Positions 50,837 through 57,566 of a stretch of DNA of 64,000 nt are shown one piece after another; within the stretch, counting starts at the first letter, position 1; each line of letters opens with the position of its first letter. Under the pieces are notes generated by a model. It had not been told where the DNA came from. It did no database searches and was given only the letters and a program-made list of their open reading frames with translations. This DNA comes from Clavibacter zhangzhiyongii (GTDB taxonomy: Bacteria; Actinomycetota; Actinomycetes; Actinomycetales; Microbacteriaceae). The position numbers were made by a program, and so were the translations under genes. The DNA is taken from assembly GCF_014775655.1 (NCBI RefSeq), contig NZ_CP061274.1, positions 1,550,001 through 1,614,000 on the forward strand. The letters are read 5' to 3'.

Positions 50837-52545
50837 GCGACGTCGTCTCCATCCGCGACCTCGGGGTGACCTTCGCGACCGACGGCGGCGACGTCCGCGC
50901 GGTCGACGGGGTCTCGCTCACGGTCTCGCCCGGCGAGATCCTCGCCATCGTGGGGGAGTCGGGGTCGGGCAAGTCCGTCACCGCCCGCACGGTGCTCGGG
51001 CTCCTGCCCGACACCGCCGTCACCGACGGCGCCGTGCTCCTCAGCGACCGGACGGGCCAGGGCGCGGTCGACGTGCTCTCGCTCTCGGCGGACGAGCTGC
51101 GCCGGGTGCGCGGCCGCGACGTCGCGATGGTGTTCCAGGAGCCGTCCACTGCCCTGAACCCCGTGCACACCATCGGCTGGCAGATCATTGAGGGCCTCCG
51201 CGCCCACGGTCGCGTCTCGAAGAAGGAGGCGCGCGCGAAGGCGATCGACATCCTCCGCCGCGTGGGCATCCCCGACCCCGAGACCCGGGTCGACCACTAC
51301 CCGCACCAGTTCTCGGGCGGGCAGAAGCAGCGCGTCGTCATCGCCATGGCGCTCGTGCTCGACCCCGGCCTCATCGTCGCCGACGAGCCGACCACCGCCC
51401 TCGACGTGACGGTGCAGGCTGAGATCCTCGACCTGCTGCGCCGCTGCCGCGACGAGTTCGGCGCGGCCGTGATCCTCATCACCCACAACATGGGCGTCGT
51501 CGCCGACCTCGCCGACCGCGTGGCCGTCATGTACCGCTCGCGCCTCGTCGAGCAGGCCGACGTGGCGACGCTGTTCGCGTCGCCGAAGGAGGAGTACACG
51601 CGGAACCTGCTCGCCTCCGTGCCGAAGCTCGGCGAGGGCGTCGCCGCCACCGTCGAGCGCGCGGCCGTGCGCTCGCGGGCGCGCGAGGCCTCGGCCACGA
51701 AGGCGGCGCCCGTCGTCGTCGCGCGCGGGCTCGAGATCGAGTACCCGGGTCGCCTCGGGAGCCCCGCGTTCCGCGCGGTCAAGGGCGTCGACCTCCACAT
51801 CGAGGCCGGCGAGGTCCTCGGGCTCGTGGGGGAGTCGGGCTCCGGCAAGACCACCATCGGGCGCGCCATCGCGGGCCTCACGAACGTGACCGGCGGATCC
51901 CTGCGGGTCCTCGGCACCGAGATGCTCGGCGTCCGGGAGCGCGACTTCCGGAAGCAGCGCGCCGACATCGGCTTCGTGTTCCAGGACCCGGCGACGAGCT
52001 TCAACCCGCGCCTCACCATCGCGGAGTGCGTGGCAGAGCCGCTCATCGTGCACGGCCGGGCGAAGAGCCCGCAGGCCGCGCGCGGGCGCGTCGACGAGCT
52101 GATGGAGGCGGTCCAGCTGCCGAAGGCGTTCGGCGACCGCTACCCGCACGAGCTCTCCGGCGGCCAGCGCCAGCGGGCGAGCCTGGCCCGCGGCCTCGCG
52201 CTCGAGCCGTCGCTCCTCGTCGCCGACGAGCCGACGAGCGCGCTCGACGTGTCCGTGCAGGCGCGCGTGCTGGAGCTCTTCGCCGAGCTGCAGCGCGAGC
52301 TCGGGTTCGCGGCGCTGTTCATCAGCCACGACCTCGCCGTCGTCGACCTCCTCGCCGACCGGATCGCCGTGCTGTACCGCGGCGAGCTGGTGGAGGAGGG
52401 CACGGGCGCCGAGGTGCTCGGCGACCCGCAGCACCCCTACACGCAGCGCCTGCTGGCGTCGCTGCCCGTGCCGGACCCGGCCGAGCAGGCCGAGCGCCGC
52501 GCCCGGCTGCACGCGCTCCGAGCCGCCGAGCGCACCGCCGGCTAG
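50833..52545 (+). CDS. Fused dual-domain peptide ABC transporter ATPase (DppD-DppF)
   Basis: A 570-residue protein with two complete nucleotide-binding domains. Walker A motifs are GESGSGKS (41-48) and GESGSGKT (333-340). Signature motifs are FSGGQKQRVVIAMAL and LSGGQRQRASLARGL. Each half ends in the oligopeptide C-terminal region (PYTQRLLASLPVP in the second). One polypeptide therefore supplies both ATPases for the permease pair. It is coupled to the upstream permease by ATGA. Confidence 0.94.
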   Translation: MSDVVSIRDLGVTFATDGGDVRAVDGVSLTVSPGEILAIVGESGSGKSVTARTVLGLLPDTAVTDGAVLLSDRTGQGAVDVLSLSADELRRVRGRDVAMVFQEPSTALNPVHTIGWQIIEGLRAHGRVSKKEARAKAIDILRRVGIPDPETRVDHYPHQFSGGQKQRVVIAMALVLDPGLIVADEPTTALDVTVQAEILDLLRRCRDEFGAAVILITHNMGVVADLADRVAVMYRSRLVEQADVATLFASPKEEYTRNLLASVPKLGEGVAATVERAAVRSRAREASATKAAPVVVARGLEIEYPGRLGSPAFRAVKGVDLHIEAGEVLGLVGESGSGKTTIGRAIAGLTNVTGGSLRVLGTEMLGVRERDFRKQRADIGFVFQDPATSFNPRLTIAECVAEPLIVHGRAKSPQAARGRVDELMEAVQLPKAFGDRYPHELSGGQRQRASLARGLALEPSLLVADEPTSALDVSVQARVLELFAELQRELGFAALFISHDLAVVDLLADRIAVLYRGELVEEGTGAEVLGDPQHPYTQRLLASLPVPDPAEQAERRARLHALRAAERTAG

Positions 52546-52656
52546 GGAGCCGCGAGCGGGGCCCGGCCGACGCCGGGCATGATGGGACACGACCCGCATC
52601 CGTCGTCCGGCCGGCACCCGTCCGGCCGGACGACCACGCCGAGGACGGAGCAGCGC

Positions 52657-53550
52657 ATGACGCACACCCCCCGAGACGCCGACGCGGGCGGCGGGCCGGC
52701 CGAGCCGGTCCTCGACGCGCGGGACCTCCGGCTCGCCTACCCCTCCCGCCGCGGCGCCGAGACGCCGCCCGCCGTCGACGGCGTGACGCTGCGGCTCCAG
52801 CCCGGCGAGGTGCTCGGCGTGGTGGGCGCGAGCGGATCCGGCAAGTCGTCCCTCGCACGGGTCCTCGCGGGCCTCGTCCCGTCCGGCGACGAGGCTGCCG
52901 CCGTGCCACGCATCACGGGCGGCGACGCCTCCGTGCTCGGCCAGGGCCTCCGCCGCATGGGGCGCCGCGCCCGCACGCGCACCACGTACGGCATCGGCTA
53001 CGTGCCGCAGGACGCCGGCACCACGCTGCACCCGCAGCTCACGGCGAGCGAGGCCATCGCCGAGCCGATCTTCTCCCGCGACCGCCGCTTCGACAGCCAG
53101 GTCGCCGCCCGCCGCGTCGTCACGCTGCTGGCGGCGCTCGACCTGCCGCCCGGCACGCAGGACCGCTACCCGCACGAGCTCTCCAGCGGCCAGCGCCAGC
53201 GTGTCGCGCTCGCCCGCGCGCTCGTGCTCGGGCCGCGCCTCCTCATCGCCGACGAGCCGACCTCCGGCGTCGACGTGATGAGCCGCGTCGCGGTCCTCGA
53301 CCTCCTCCGCGACCTCCAGTCCCGCGGCGGCTTCTCCGCCCTCGTCGTCAGCCACGACCTCGCGGTCGTCGAGCGGCTCACCGACCGGCTGGCCGTGCTG
53401 CACCGCGGCACGCTCGTCGGCTACGGCGACATCGACGACGTGCTCCGGGACCCGACGCACCCCTACGTGCGGGGGCTCGCGGAGTCCCGCGCCGCCGCCG
53501 ACCCCGGGCGGGTCCCCGCGACCGGCGAGACGACGGCGGGCGAGGCGTGA
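52657..53550 (+). CDS. Additional ABC transporter ATPase (oligopeptide family)
   Basis: A 297-residue single ATPase of the DppD/GsiA type: Walker A GASGSGKS, signature LSSGQRQRVALARAL, Walker B RLLIADEPTSGVD. ATG 52657 follows GAGGACGGAG; an earlier in-frame ATG at 52579 adds a low-complexity Arg/Pro/Thr stretch and is less likely. The fused ATPase upstream already fills both positions, so this subunit is surplus. It might serve permeases encoded elsewhere, or swap in for another substrate. It overlaps the next small ORF by 4 bp. Confidence 0.85.
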   Translation: MTHTPRDADAGGGPAEPVLDARDLRLAYPSRRGAETPPAVDGVTLRLQPGEVLGVVGASGSGKSSLARVLAGLVPSGDEAAAVPRITGGDASVLGQGLRRMGRRARTRTTYGIGYVPQDAGTTLHPQLTASEAIAEPIFSRDRRFDSQVAARRVVTLLAALDLPPGTQDRYPHELSSGQRQRVALARALVLGPRLLIADEPTSGVDVMSRVAVLDLLRDLQSRGGFSALVVSHDLAVVERLTDRLAVLHRGTLVGYGDIDDVLRDPTHPYVRGLAESRAAADPGRVPATGETTAGEA

Positions 53551-53738
53551 CGCGCGAGGCCCGGCCCGACGACGAGCACGCGGAGACGACGACCGACGGG
53601 GCGTCGGCTGCGGCGCCCGACCCGCGACGCGACGCCGCCGATCCCGCGCAGGAGCCCGAGCCCGCCGACCCGCCCGTCGTGCTCCGCGACCCCGCACCCC
53701 CCGTCCGCATCCCGCACCCCCGGAGGCCCCGCACATGA
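53547..53738 (+). CDS. Small disordered ORF bridging the ATPase and dehydrogenase genes
   Basis: A 63-residue ORF beginning GTG, overlapping the upstream stop (GTGA) and the downstream start (ATGA). The sequence is acidic and Pro/Ala/Asp-rich, ending in PVRIPHPRRPRT, with no recognisable domain. Overlaps at both ends suggest it is at least translated as a coupling device. It may not make a functional protein. Confidence 0.45.
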   Translation: MTREARPDDEHAETTTDGASAAAPDPRRDAADPAQEPEPADPPVVLRDPAPPVRIPHPRRPRT

Positions 53739-54754
53739 CCGACACCGCCGCATCCGCCCCCGCCCCGCGCCGCGTCCACCGCGCGGTCGACGGCGCCACG
53801 CCGCATCGCCTCACGGGCGACGCGCGCCCCGCGCCCGGCCCCGTCGCCATGCTGCCGCGCACCGAGGACGCCTACCTCGAGGCCGTCCGCGCGGGCGGCG
53901 GCGAGGTCGCCGAGCTCTCGGAGGAGACCCGCGGGATCGTCTGGCTCTCCATCCGCCGCGCCGCCGAGCTGACCGACACGCTCGCCGCGAACCCCCAGGT
54001 GCAGTGGGTCCAGCTGCCGTTCGCGGGCGTCGACGCCTTCGCCGACACGCTCCGCGAGTGCGACCGGCCCGACCTCGTGTGGACGAGCGCGAAGGGCGCG
54101 TACTCGCAGCCCGTCGCCGAGCACGCGCTCGCGCTGACCCTCGCGACCCTGCGCCAGCTGCCCGAGCGCGCCCGCGCCACGTCGTGGGGATCCTCGGCCG
54201 GCCTCTCGCTCTACGGCGCCGAGGTCGTCGTGGTGGGCGCCGGCGGCATCGCGCTGGAGTACATCCGGCTGCTCGCCCCGTTCGACTGCACCGTCACGGT
54301 CGTGCGCCGCAGCGGCGACCCCGTGGAGGGCGCCGACCGCACGGTCACGGCCGACCGGCTGGACGAGGTCCTGGCCGACGCGGACGTCGTGATGCTCGCC
54401 GCTGCCAGCACCGACGACACCGCCCGCCTCATCGGCGCCGCGCAGCTCGACATCATGAAGGACACGGCCGTCCTCGTGAACATCGCCCGGGGCGCGCTCG
54501 TCGACTCCGACGCGCTGCTCGCGGCCCTCCGCGCGGGAACCCTCTTCGGCGCGGGCCTCGACGTCACGTCGCCCGAGCCGCTGCCGGACGGGCACCCGCT
54601 GTTCTCGGAGCCGCGCTGCGTCATCACGCCGCACACCGCCGACACCCCGGACATGGTGCGGCCCCTGCTCGCCGAGCGGATCCGCCTCAACACGGAGGCC
54701 TTCCTGCGCACCGGCGACTTCGTCGGCATCGTGGAGCCGTCCTCCGGGTACTGA
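53735..54754 (+). CDS. D-isomer specific 2-hydroxyacid dehydrogenase
   Basis: A 339-residue NAD-dependent dehydrogenase. Nucleotide-binding motif VVGAGGIALEYIRLL; catalytic Arg in VNIARGALVDSDALL, Glu in DVTSPEPLPDGHPLF and His in CVITPHTADTPDM. The subgroup acts on 2-hydroxy or 2-keto acids; substrate unknown. Being the last gene of the ABC operon, it may process an imported compound or a product derived from it. The first 35 residues are low-complexity. Confidence 0.9.
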   Translation: MTDTAASAPAPRRVHRAVDGATPHRLTGDARPAPGPVAMLPRTEDAYLEAVRAGGGEVAELSEETRGIVWLSIRRAAELTDTLAANPQVQWVQLPFAGVDAFADTLRECDRPDLVWTSAKGAYSQPVAEHALALTLATLRQLPERARATSWGSSAGLSLYGAEVVVVGAGGIALEYIRLLAPFDCTVTVVRRSGDPVEGADRTVTADRLDEVLADADVVMLAAASTDDTARLIGAAQLDIMKDTAVLVNIARGALVDSDALLAALRAGTLFGAGLDVTSPEPLPDGHPLFSEPRCVITPHTADTPDMVRPLLAERIRLNTEAFLRTGDFVGIVEPSSGY

Positions 54755-54787
54755 CCCGGGCGCCCGCCGCACGTCGGGGGCGCCCCC

Positions 54788-54793
54788 TAGTGT
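54788..54793 (+). promoter_or_regulatory. Leaderless -10 element of the lactonase gene
   Basis: TAGTGT ends 7 nt before the GTG at 54801, favouring that start over the adjacent ATG at 54804 or the GTG at 54792, which lies inside the hexamer region. Confidence 0.5.
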
Positions 54794-54800
54794 GGGCAGC

Positions 54801-55832
54801 GTGATGACGCCCGAGGAAGCCGCCCTGCCCGAGGTCTCGATCTGGGCGGGCGGGTACACCGCCGACAGCGGCGGATCCGGCATCGGCATCACGGGCCTCG
54901 CGCTCGACGCCATCACGGGCGACCTCGCCGTCGTCGGCACCGCGGTCGAGACCCCGTCGCCCTCGTTCCTCCTCGCGCACGGTGGCATGGTCTACGCGGT
55001 GGGGGAGGCGGCGGACCGCGTCGAGGCGTTCCGCCGGGGACCCGGCGGCTCGCTGCGCTGGGCGGGCGGGCAGGCGAGCGGCGGATCCGGCCCGTGCCAC
55101 CTCCACGTCGTCGACGGGCTCCTCCTCACCTCGCACTACGGCGACGGCACGGTCGCCGTCCACCCGCTCCAGGACGACGGCGGCATCGGCGAGGCGGTGC
55201 AGCTGCTGACGGCCGAGGGGTCCGGCCCCCTTCCCCAGCAGGACGGCCCGCACGCGCACAGCACGCTGCACGTCGGCGGGGGAGTCGTGCTGAGCGCCGA
55301 CCTCGGCTCCGACGCCGTGTTCGTCCACGCCCTGCGCGACGGCCGGCTCGACCGGATCGCCGGGGTCGTCCTCCCGCCCGGCACCGGGCCGCGTCACCTC
55401 GCCCTGCTCGACTCAGGGCGCGTGCTCGTGGTCGGCGAGCTCGACGGCACCCTGCACGCGCTCGAGGGCGCCGGCGCGTCCTGGCGCATCGCGGCCTCCA
55501 CCCCGTGCGCGGCCGAGCCCGACGCGCGGGACTCCGCGGCCGAGGTGCGGGTGTCCGCGGACGGGCGGCGCGCGTACGTCGGCCTCCGCGGATCCGACCG
55601 CATCGCCGTGGTCGGCATCGCCGCCGACGGTGCGCTCGCGCCCCTCGCGGCCTTCGCCTGCGGCGGCGCCATGCCGCGCCACCACGTCCTCGTCGACGAC
55701 CGGCTGCACGTGGCGAACCAGGAGTCCGGCACCGTCGCGTCCTTCCGTCTCGACCCGGCGACGGGGCTGCCGACCGCGGCGCCCGCCGTCATCGCCGTGC
55801 CCAGCCCGACGTACCTGCTGCCCGTCGTCTGA
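54801..55832 (+). CDS. Lactonase-family beta-propeller protein
   Basis: A 343-residue protein of the 6-phosphogluconolactonase-like (YbhE/Pgl) seven-bladed propeller family. Repeating blade motifs are VYAVGEAADRVEAFR, GPCHLHVVDGLLLTSHYGDGTVAVHPL, DGPHAHSTLHVGGGVVLSADLGSDAVFVH, GPRHLALLDSGRVLVVGELDGTL and MPRHHVLVDDRLHVANQESGTVASFRLD. The conserved GPH/GPRH His motifs are present. Whether it acts on 6-phosphogluconolactone or another lactone is unknown. No signal peptide. Confidence 0.87.
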   Translation: MMTPEEAALPEVSIWAGGYTADSGGSGIGITGLALDAITGDLAVVGTAVETPSPSFLLAHGGMVYAVGEAADRVEAFRRGPGGSLRWAGGQASGGSGPCHLHVVDGLLLTSHYGDGTVAVHPLQDDGGIGEAVQLLTAEGSGPLPQQDGPHAHSTLHVGGGVVLSADLGSDAVFVHALRDGRLDRIAGVVLPPGTGPRHLALLDSGRVLVVGELDGTLHALEGAGASWRIAASTPCAAEPDARDSAAEVRVSADGRRAYVGLRGSDRIAVVGIAADGALAPLAAFACGGAMPRHHVLVDDRLHVANQESGTVASFRLDPATGLPTAAPAVIAVPSPTYLLPVV

Positions 55833-55849
55833 CGGGGCCCCCGCGCGAT

Positions 55850-55875
55850 GCGCCGCTCGACGCGCGATCGGCGCA
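55850..55875. terminator. Hairpin between the lactonase and GNAT genes
   Basis: TGCGCCG (55850-55856) pairs with CGGCGCA (55869-55875) over 7 bp, between convergent stops. Confidence 0.45.
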
Positions 55876-55881
55876 CGGCCG

Positions 55882-56247
55882 TCAGCGCAGCAGCAGGGGC
55901 GCCGCGGCGCGGATCTCCTCCTCGACGCCGAGGCCGCGCCAGCCCGACGCGGTGAACGCCCGACCGCCGACGCCGTTGCGGTCCATGAGCGCGAAGCCGA
56001 CCGCGCGGATCCCCGAGTAGGCCAGGAGCACGGGCGCCTCCGGATCGGACACCAGGCGCACGATGCGCTCCCGGCGCGCCTCCAGGAGCGGCAGCGTCTC
56101 GTCCGGTGCGTCGCCCGGCCGCGGGCGGAGGGCGGCGGACACCGGATCCGCGTCGGACGCGTCGCGCTCCCGCAGGTCCTCCGCGAGCAGCGGCCACAGC
56201 CGGTCCACGTCGTTCGGCCGGGCGACCACGACCTCGAACATCCCCAT
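55882..56247 (-). CDS. Small GNAT-like protein
   Basis: A 121-residue protein with the start of a GNAT acetyltransferase fold (FEVVVARPNDVDRLWPLLAEDLRERDA; APVLLAYSGIRAVGFALMDRN). It stops soon after the first sheet. The acetyl-CoA loop (Q/RxxGxG/A) is weak or absent; the nearest is GWRGLGVEEEI. It may be a truncated or divergent GNAT. TAGCGT ends 6 nt before the ATG at 56247, supporting that start. It is divergent from the RiPP precursor, 103 bp away, and may or may not belong to that locus. Confidence 0.6.
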   Translation of the reverse strand: MGMFEVVVARPNDVDRLWPLLAEDLRERDASDADPVSAALRPRPGDAPDETLPLLEARRERIVRLVSDPEAPVLLAYSGIRAVGFALMDRNGVGGRAFTASGWRGLGVEEEIRAAAPLLLR

Positions 56248-56253
56248 GCCGCG

Positions 56254-56259
56254 ACGCTA
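56254..56259 (-). promoter_or_regulatory. Leaderless -10 element of the GNAT-like gene
   Basis: TAGCGT on the minus strand ends 6 nt before the ATG at 56247. Confidence 0.5.
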
Positions 56260-56297
56260 CCTGTGGACGGCGTGCGCGTCCCGACCTACCGCTCCTC

Positions 56298-56303
56298 TAC
56301 CGT
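56298..56303 (+). promoter_or_regulatory. Probable -10 element of the RiPP locus
   Basis: TACCGT lies just upstream of the inverted repeat. Transcription would begin around 56310, inside the operator, leaving a leader of about 40 nt with Shine-Dalgarno AGGGAGGA before the precursor ATG. Confidence 0.45.
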
Positions 56304-56308
56304 GCCCG

Positions 56309-56329
56309 TACTGAGAACCGTTCTCAGTA
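56309..56329 (+). promoter_or_regulatory. Fur/Zur-type operator, perfect 21-bp inverted repeat
   Basis: Arms TACTGAGAAC and GTTCTCAGTA flank a single central C. The inner 7-1-7 core (TGAGAAC, C, GTTCTCA) has the geometry of Fur-family boxes. It agrees with the actinobacterial Zur consensus TGAAAATGATTTTCA at 10 of 15 positions. It does not resemble the DtxR/IdeR box (TTAGGTTAG arms). It sits 21 nt upstream of the precursor ATG, over the expected transcription start. Metal-dependent repression is therefore likely; zinc is favoured over iron on consensus only. Confidence 0.8.
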
Positions 56330-56350
56330 ACTGACAGGGAGGATGCCGAC

Positions 56351-56539
56351 ATGATCGACGTCACCATCACCAGGATCGCCGGCGACGACGTGCTGAGCGC
56401 GCCGCAGGGACCGGGCACGAACGCGCTCGTCCACAATCCGTTCGCCGTCGAGGCGATCGCCGGCGACGACGTGCTCAGCGCGCCGCAGGGACCGGGCACG
56501 AACGCCCTCGTCCACAACCCCTTCGCTCTCCAGCACTAG
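56351..56539 (+). CDS. RiPP precursor peptide with two identical 24-residue units
   Basis: A 62-residue peptide. A short start MIDVTITR is followed by unit 1 (9-32), spacer VEA, unit 2 (36-59) and the tail LQH. Each unit begins IAGDDVLS, has a central APQGPGTNA, and ends LVHNPFA. The units are identical in protein but differ at five third codon positions, all silent. There is no Cys; each unit has one Ser and one Thr that could become (methyl)oxazolines, and one His. No canonical long leader is present. Recognition could lie in the IAGDDVL part of each unit, or unit 1 could serve as leader for unit 2. Shine-Dalgarno AGGGAGGA precedes the ATG. The product is not recognised. Confidence 0.85.
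   Translation: MIDVTITRIAGDDVLSAPQGPGTNALVHNPFAVEAIAGDDVLSAPQGPGTNALVHNPFALQH
56375..56527 (+). repeat. Tandem 81-bp-period repeat inside the precursor gene
   Basis: Two 72-nt copies (56375-56446 and 56456-56527) separated by 9 nt. They differ at five positions, each a synonymous third base. Confidence 0.95.
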
Positions 56540-56549
56540 GAGAGGGAAG

Positions 56550-56579
56550 CCGGCCGGCGCGCGACGGCGCGCCGGCCGG
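56550..56579 (+). terminator. Strong hairpin between RiPP precursor and enzyme genes
   Basis: A perfect 13-bp GC stem (56550-56562 with 56567-56579) and GACG loop, 10 nt after the precursor stop. Probably a partial terminator or mRNA-stabilising element that makes the precursor transcript more abundant than the downstream enzyme message. Confidence 0.8.
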
Positions 56580-56654
56580 GACGACGCCCGCCCGCGTCCG
56601 ACGCCCCCGCATCCGCCGCCCGGCCCCGCCGCCGCCCACCGATCGTGAGACCCG

Positions 56655-57566
56655 ATGCTCCGCCTCGCCCCGCACCACCTCCTGTACCGCGTCGCCGCCG
56701 ACGAGTGGCGGCACGTGACCCCCGCCCGCGAGTTCCACCGCGTGAGCGGACCCGACGCCCTCGTCGCCGACGTCGCCCGGCGCCTCGCGGGCGACGGCAT
56801 CGCGGATCCCGACGCCCCGGCCCCGGCGTCGTCCGACGACCCGGGCACCCCGCTCGTGCGGCTCCTGCGGGACCGCGGCGCGGCGATCGAGGGCGTCCCC
56901 GACCCCTCCCGCCCGCTGCCCGGGAACGCCCCCGTGTCCGTCGAGGGCGACGGCCCGGTCGCGCGGGCGCTCCTCGCCCTGCTCGGCGACCGCGCGACGC
57001 CGCTCGCCTCGGACGCCGCCGTGCCCGCGGCCGCATGCGCGCTCGTCTCCATCGCCCCCGAGCAGCCCGACGCCGCGTGGTCCGCCCGGGGGCGCGAGCT
57101 CGCCCGCACCGGACTGCCCTGGCATCGGGTGCACCAGGAGGGCGAGCTCCTCGTCGTCGGGCCGCTGCAGGCGCCGGGCGGCCCGGGCGCCGTCGCCTAC
57201 GCCGACTACCGCGGCCGTCGCCGTGCCGCGCACCGCGTGGTGGAGGAGCTCGACCGGTTGTGGCGGGAGGCGGACGCGCGCGCCGCTGCGGGGATCACGG
57301 CGCCATGGGCGTGGCACGGTGTGGGTGTCGGCGCGGCGGCCATCGCCGCGGGCATCGTCGTCGACGAGCTCGAGGCGCACCTCGACCCCTCCGGCGGGGG
57401 CTCGCCCGGCGTGCGGCACGAGCACACGATCGCCCTCGCCACCGGCCTCGTCGAGCGCCACCCCGTGCTGCCGCTGCCCGTCGACCTCGCCGACCCGCCG
57501 GTCGCGCTCGCGACCGCCGACGGCCTCCCCACCGCGCCCCACCTCCCCGTCGCGGTCGACCGATGA
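56655..57566 (+). CDS. E1-like cyclodehydratase partner (RRE plus ThiF-like) of the RiPP locus
   Basis: A 303-residue protein. The N-terminus (MLRLAPHHLLYRVAADEWRH ... about 1-80) looks like a PqqD-type winged-helix RiPP recognition element. The middle has an E1/ThiF-like nucleotide-fold start (VSVEGDGPVARALLALLGD, about 94-112). GPLQAPG follows at 169-175, the pattern of azoline-cyclodehydratase C proteins. In that family the next segment usually carries zinc cysteines; here it reads AVAYADYRGRRR and the whole protein has one Cys (Cys128). It is probably a leader-binding partner that presents the precursor to the YcaO enzymes. Its stop overlaps the hydrolase start (ATGA). Confidence 0.72.
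   Translation: MLRLAPHHLLYRVAADEWRHVTPAREFHRVSGPDALVADVARRLAGDGIADPDAPAPASSDDPGTPLVRLLRDRGAAIEGVPDPSRPLPGNAPVSVEGDGPVARALLALLGDRATPLASDAAVPAAACALVSIAPEQPDAAWSARGRELARTGLPWHRVHQEGELLVVGPLQAPGGPGAVAYADYRGRRRAAHRVVEELDRLWREADARAAAGITAPWAWHGVGVGAAAIAAGIVVDELEAHLDPSGGGSPGVRHEHTIALATGLVERHPVLPLPVDLADPPVALATADGLPTAPHLPVAVDR

Noticed and set aside
56309-56329. Reading the palindrome as a DtxR/IdeR iron box or as a simple terminator
   Set aside because: The arms do not fit TTAGGTTAG-type iron boxes. Its position just before the Shine-Dalgarno and start codon is wrong for a terminator. It is also too AT-rich and short to be the stem of one, compared with the strong GC hairpins used elsewhere in the window.
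56375-56527. CRISPR-like or non-coding direct repeat
   Set aside because: There are only two copies, in frame, with all differences silent and a 9-nt coding spacer.
56351-56539. Lanthipeptide or thiopeptide precursor
   Set aside because: The peptide has no cysteine, and there is no LanM, LanB, LanC or dehydratase-type gene nearby.
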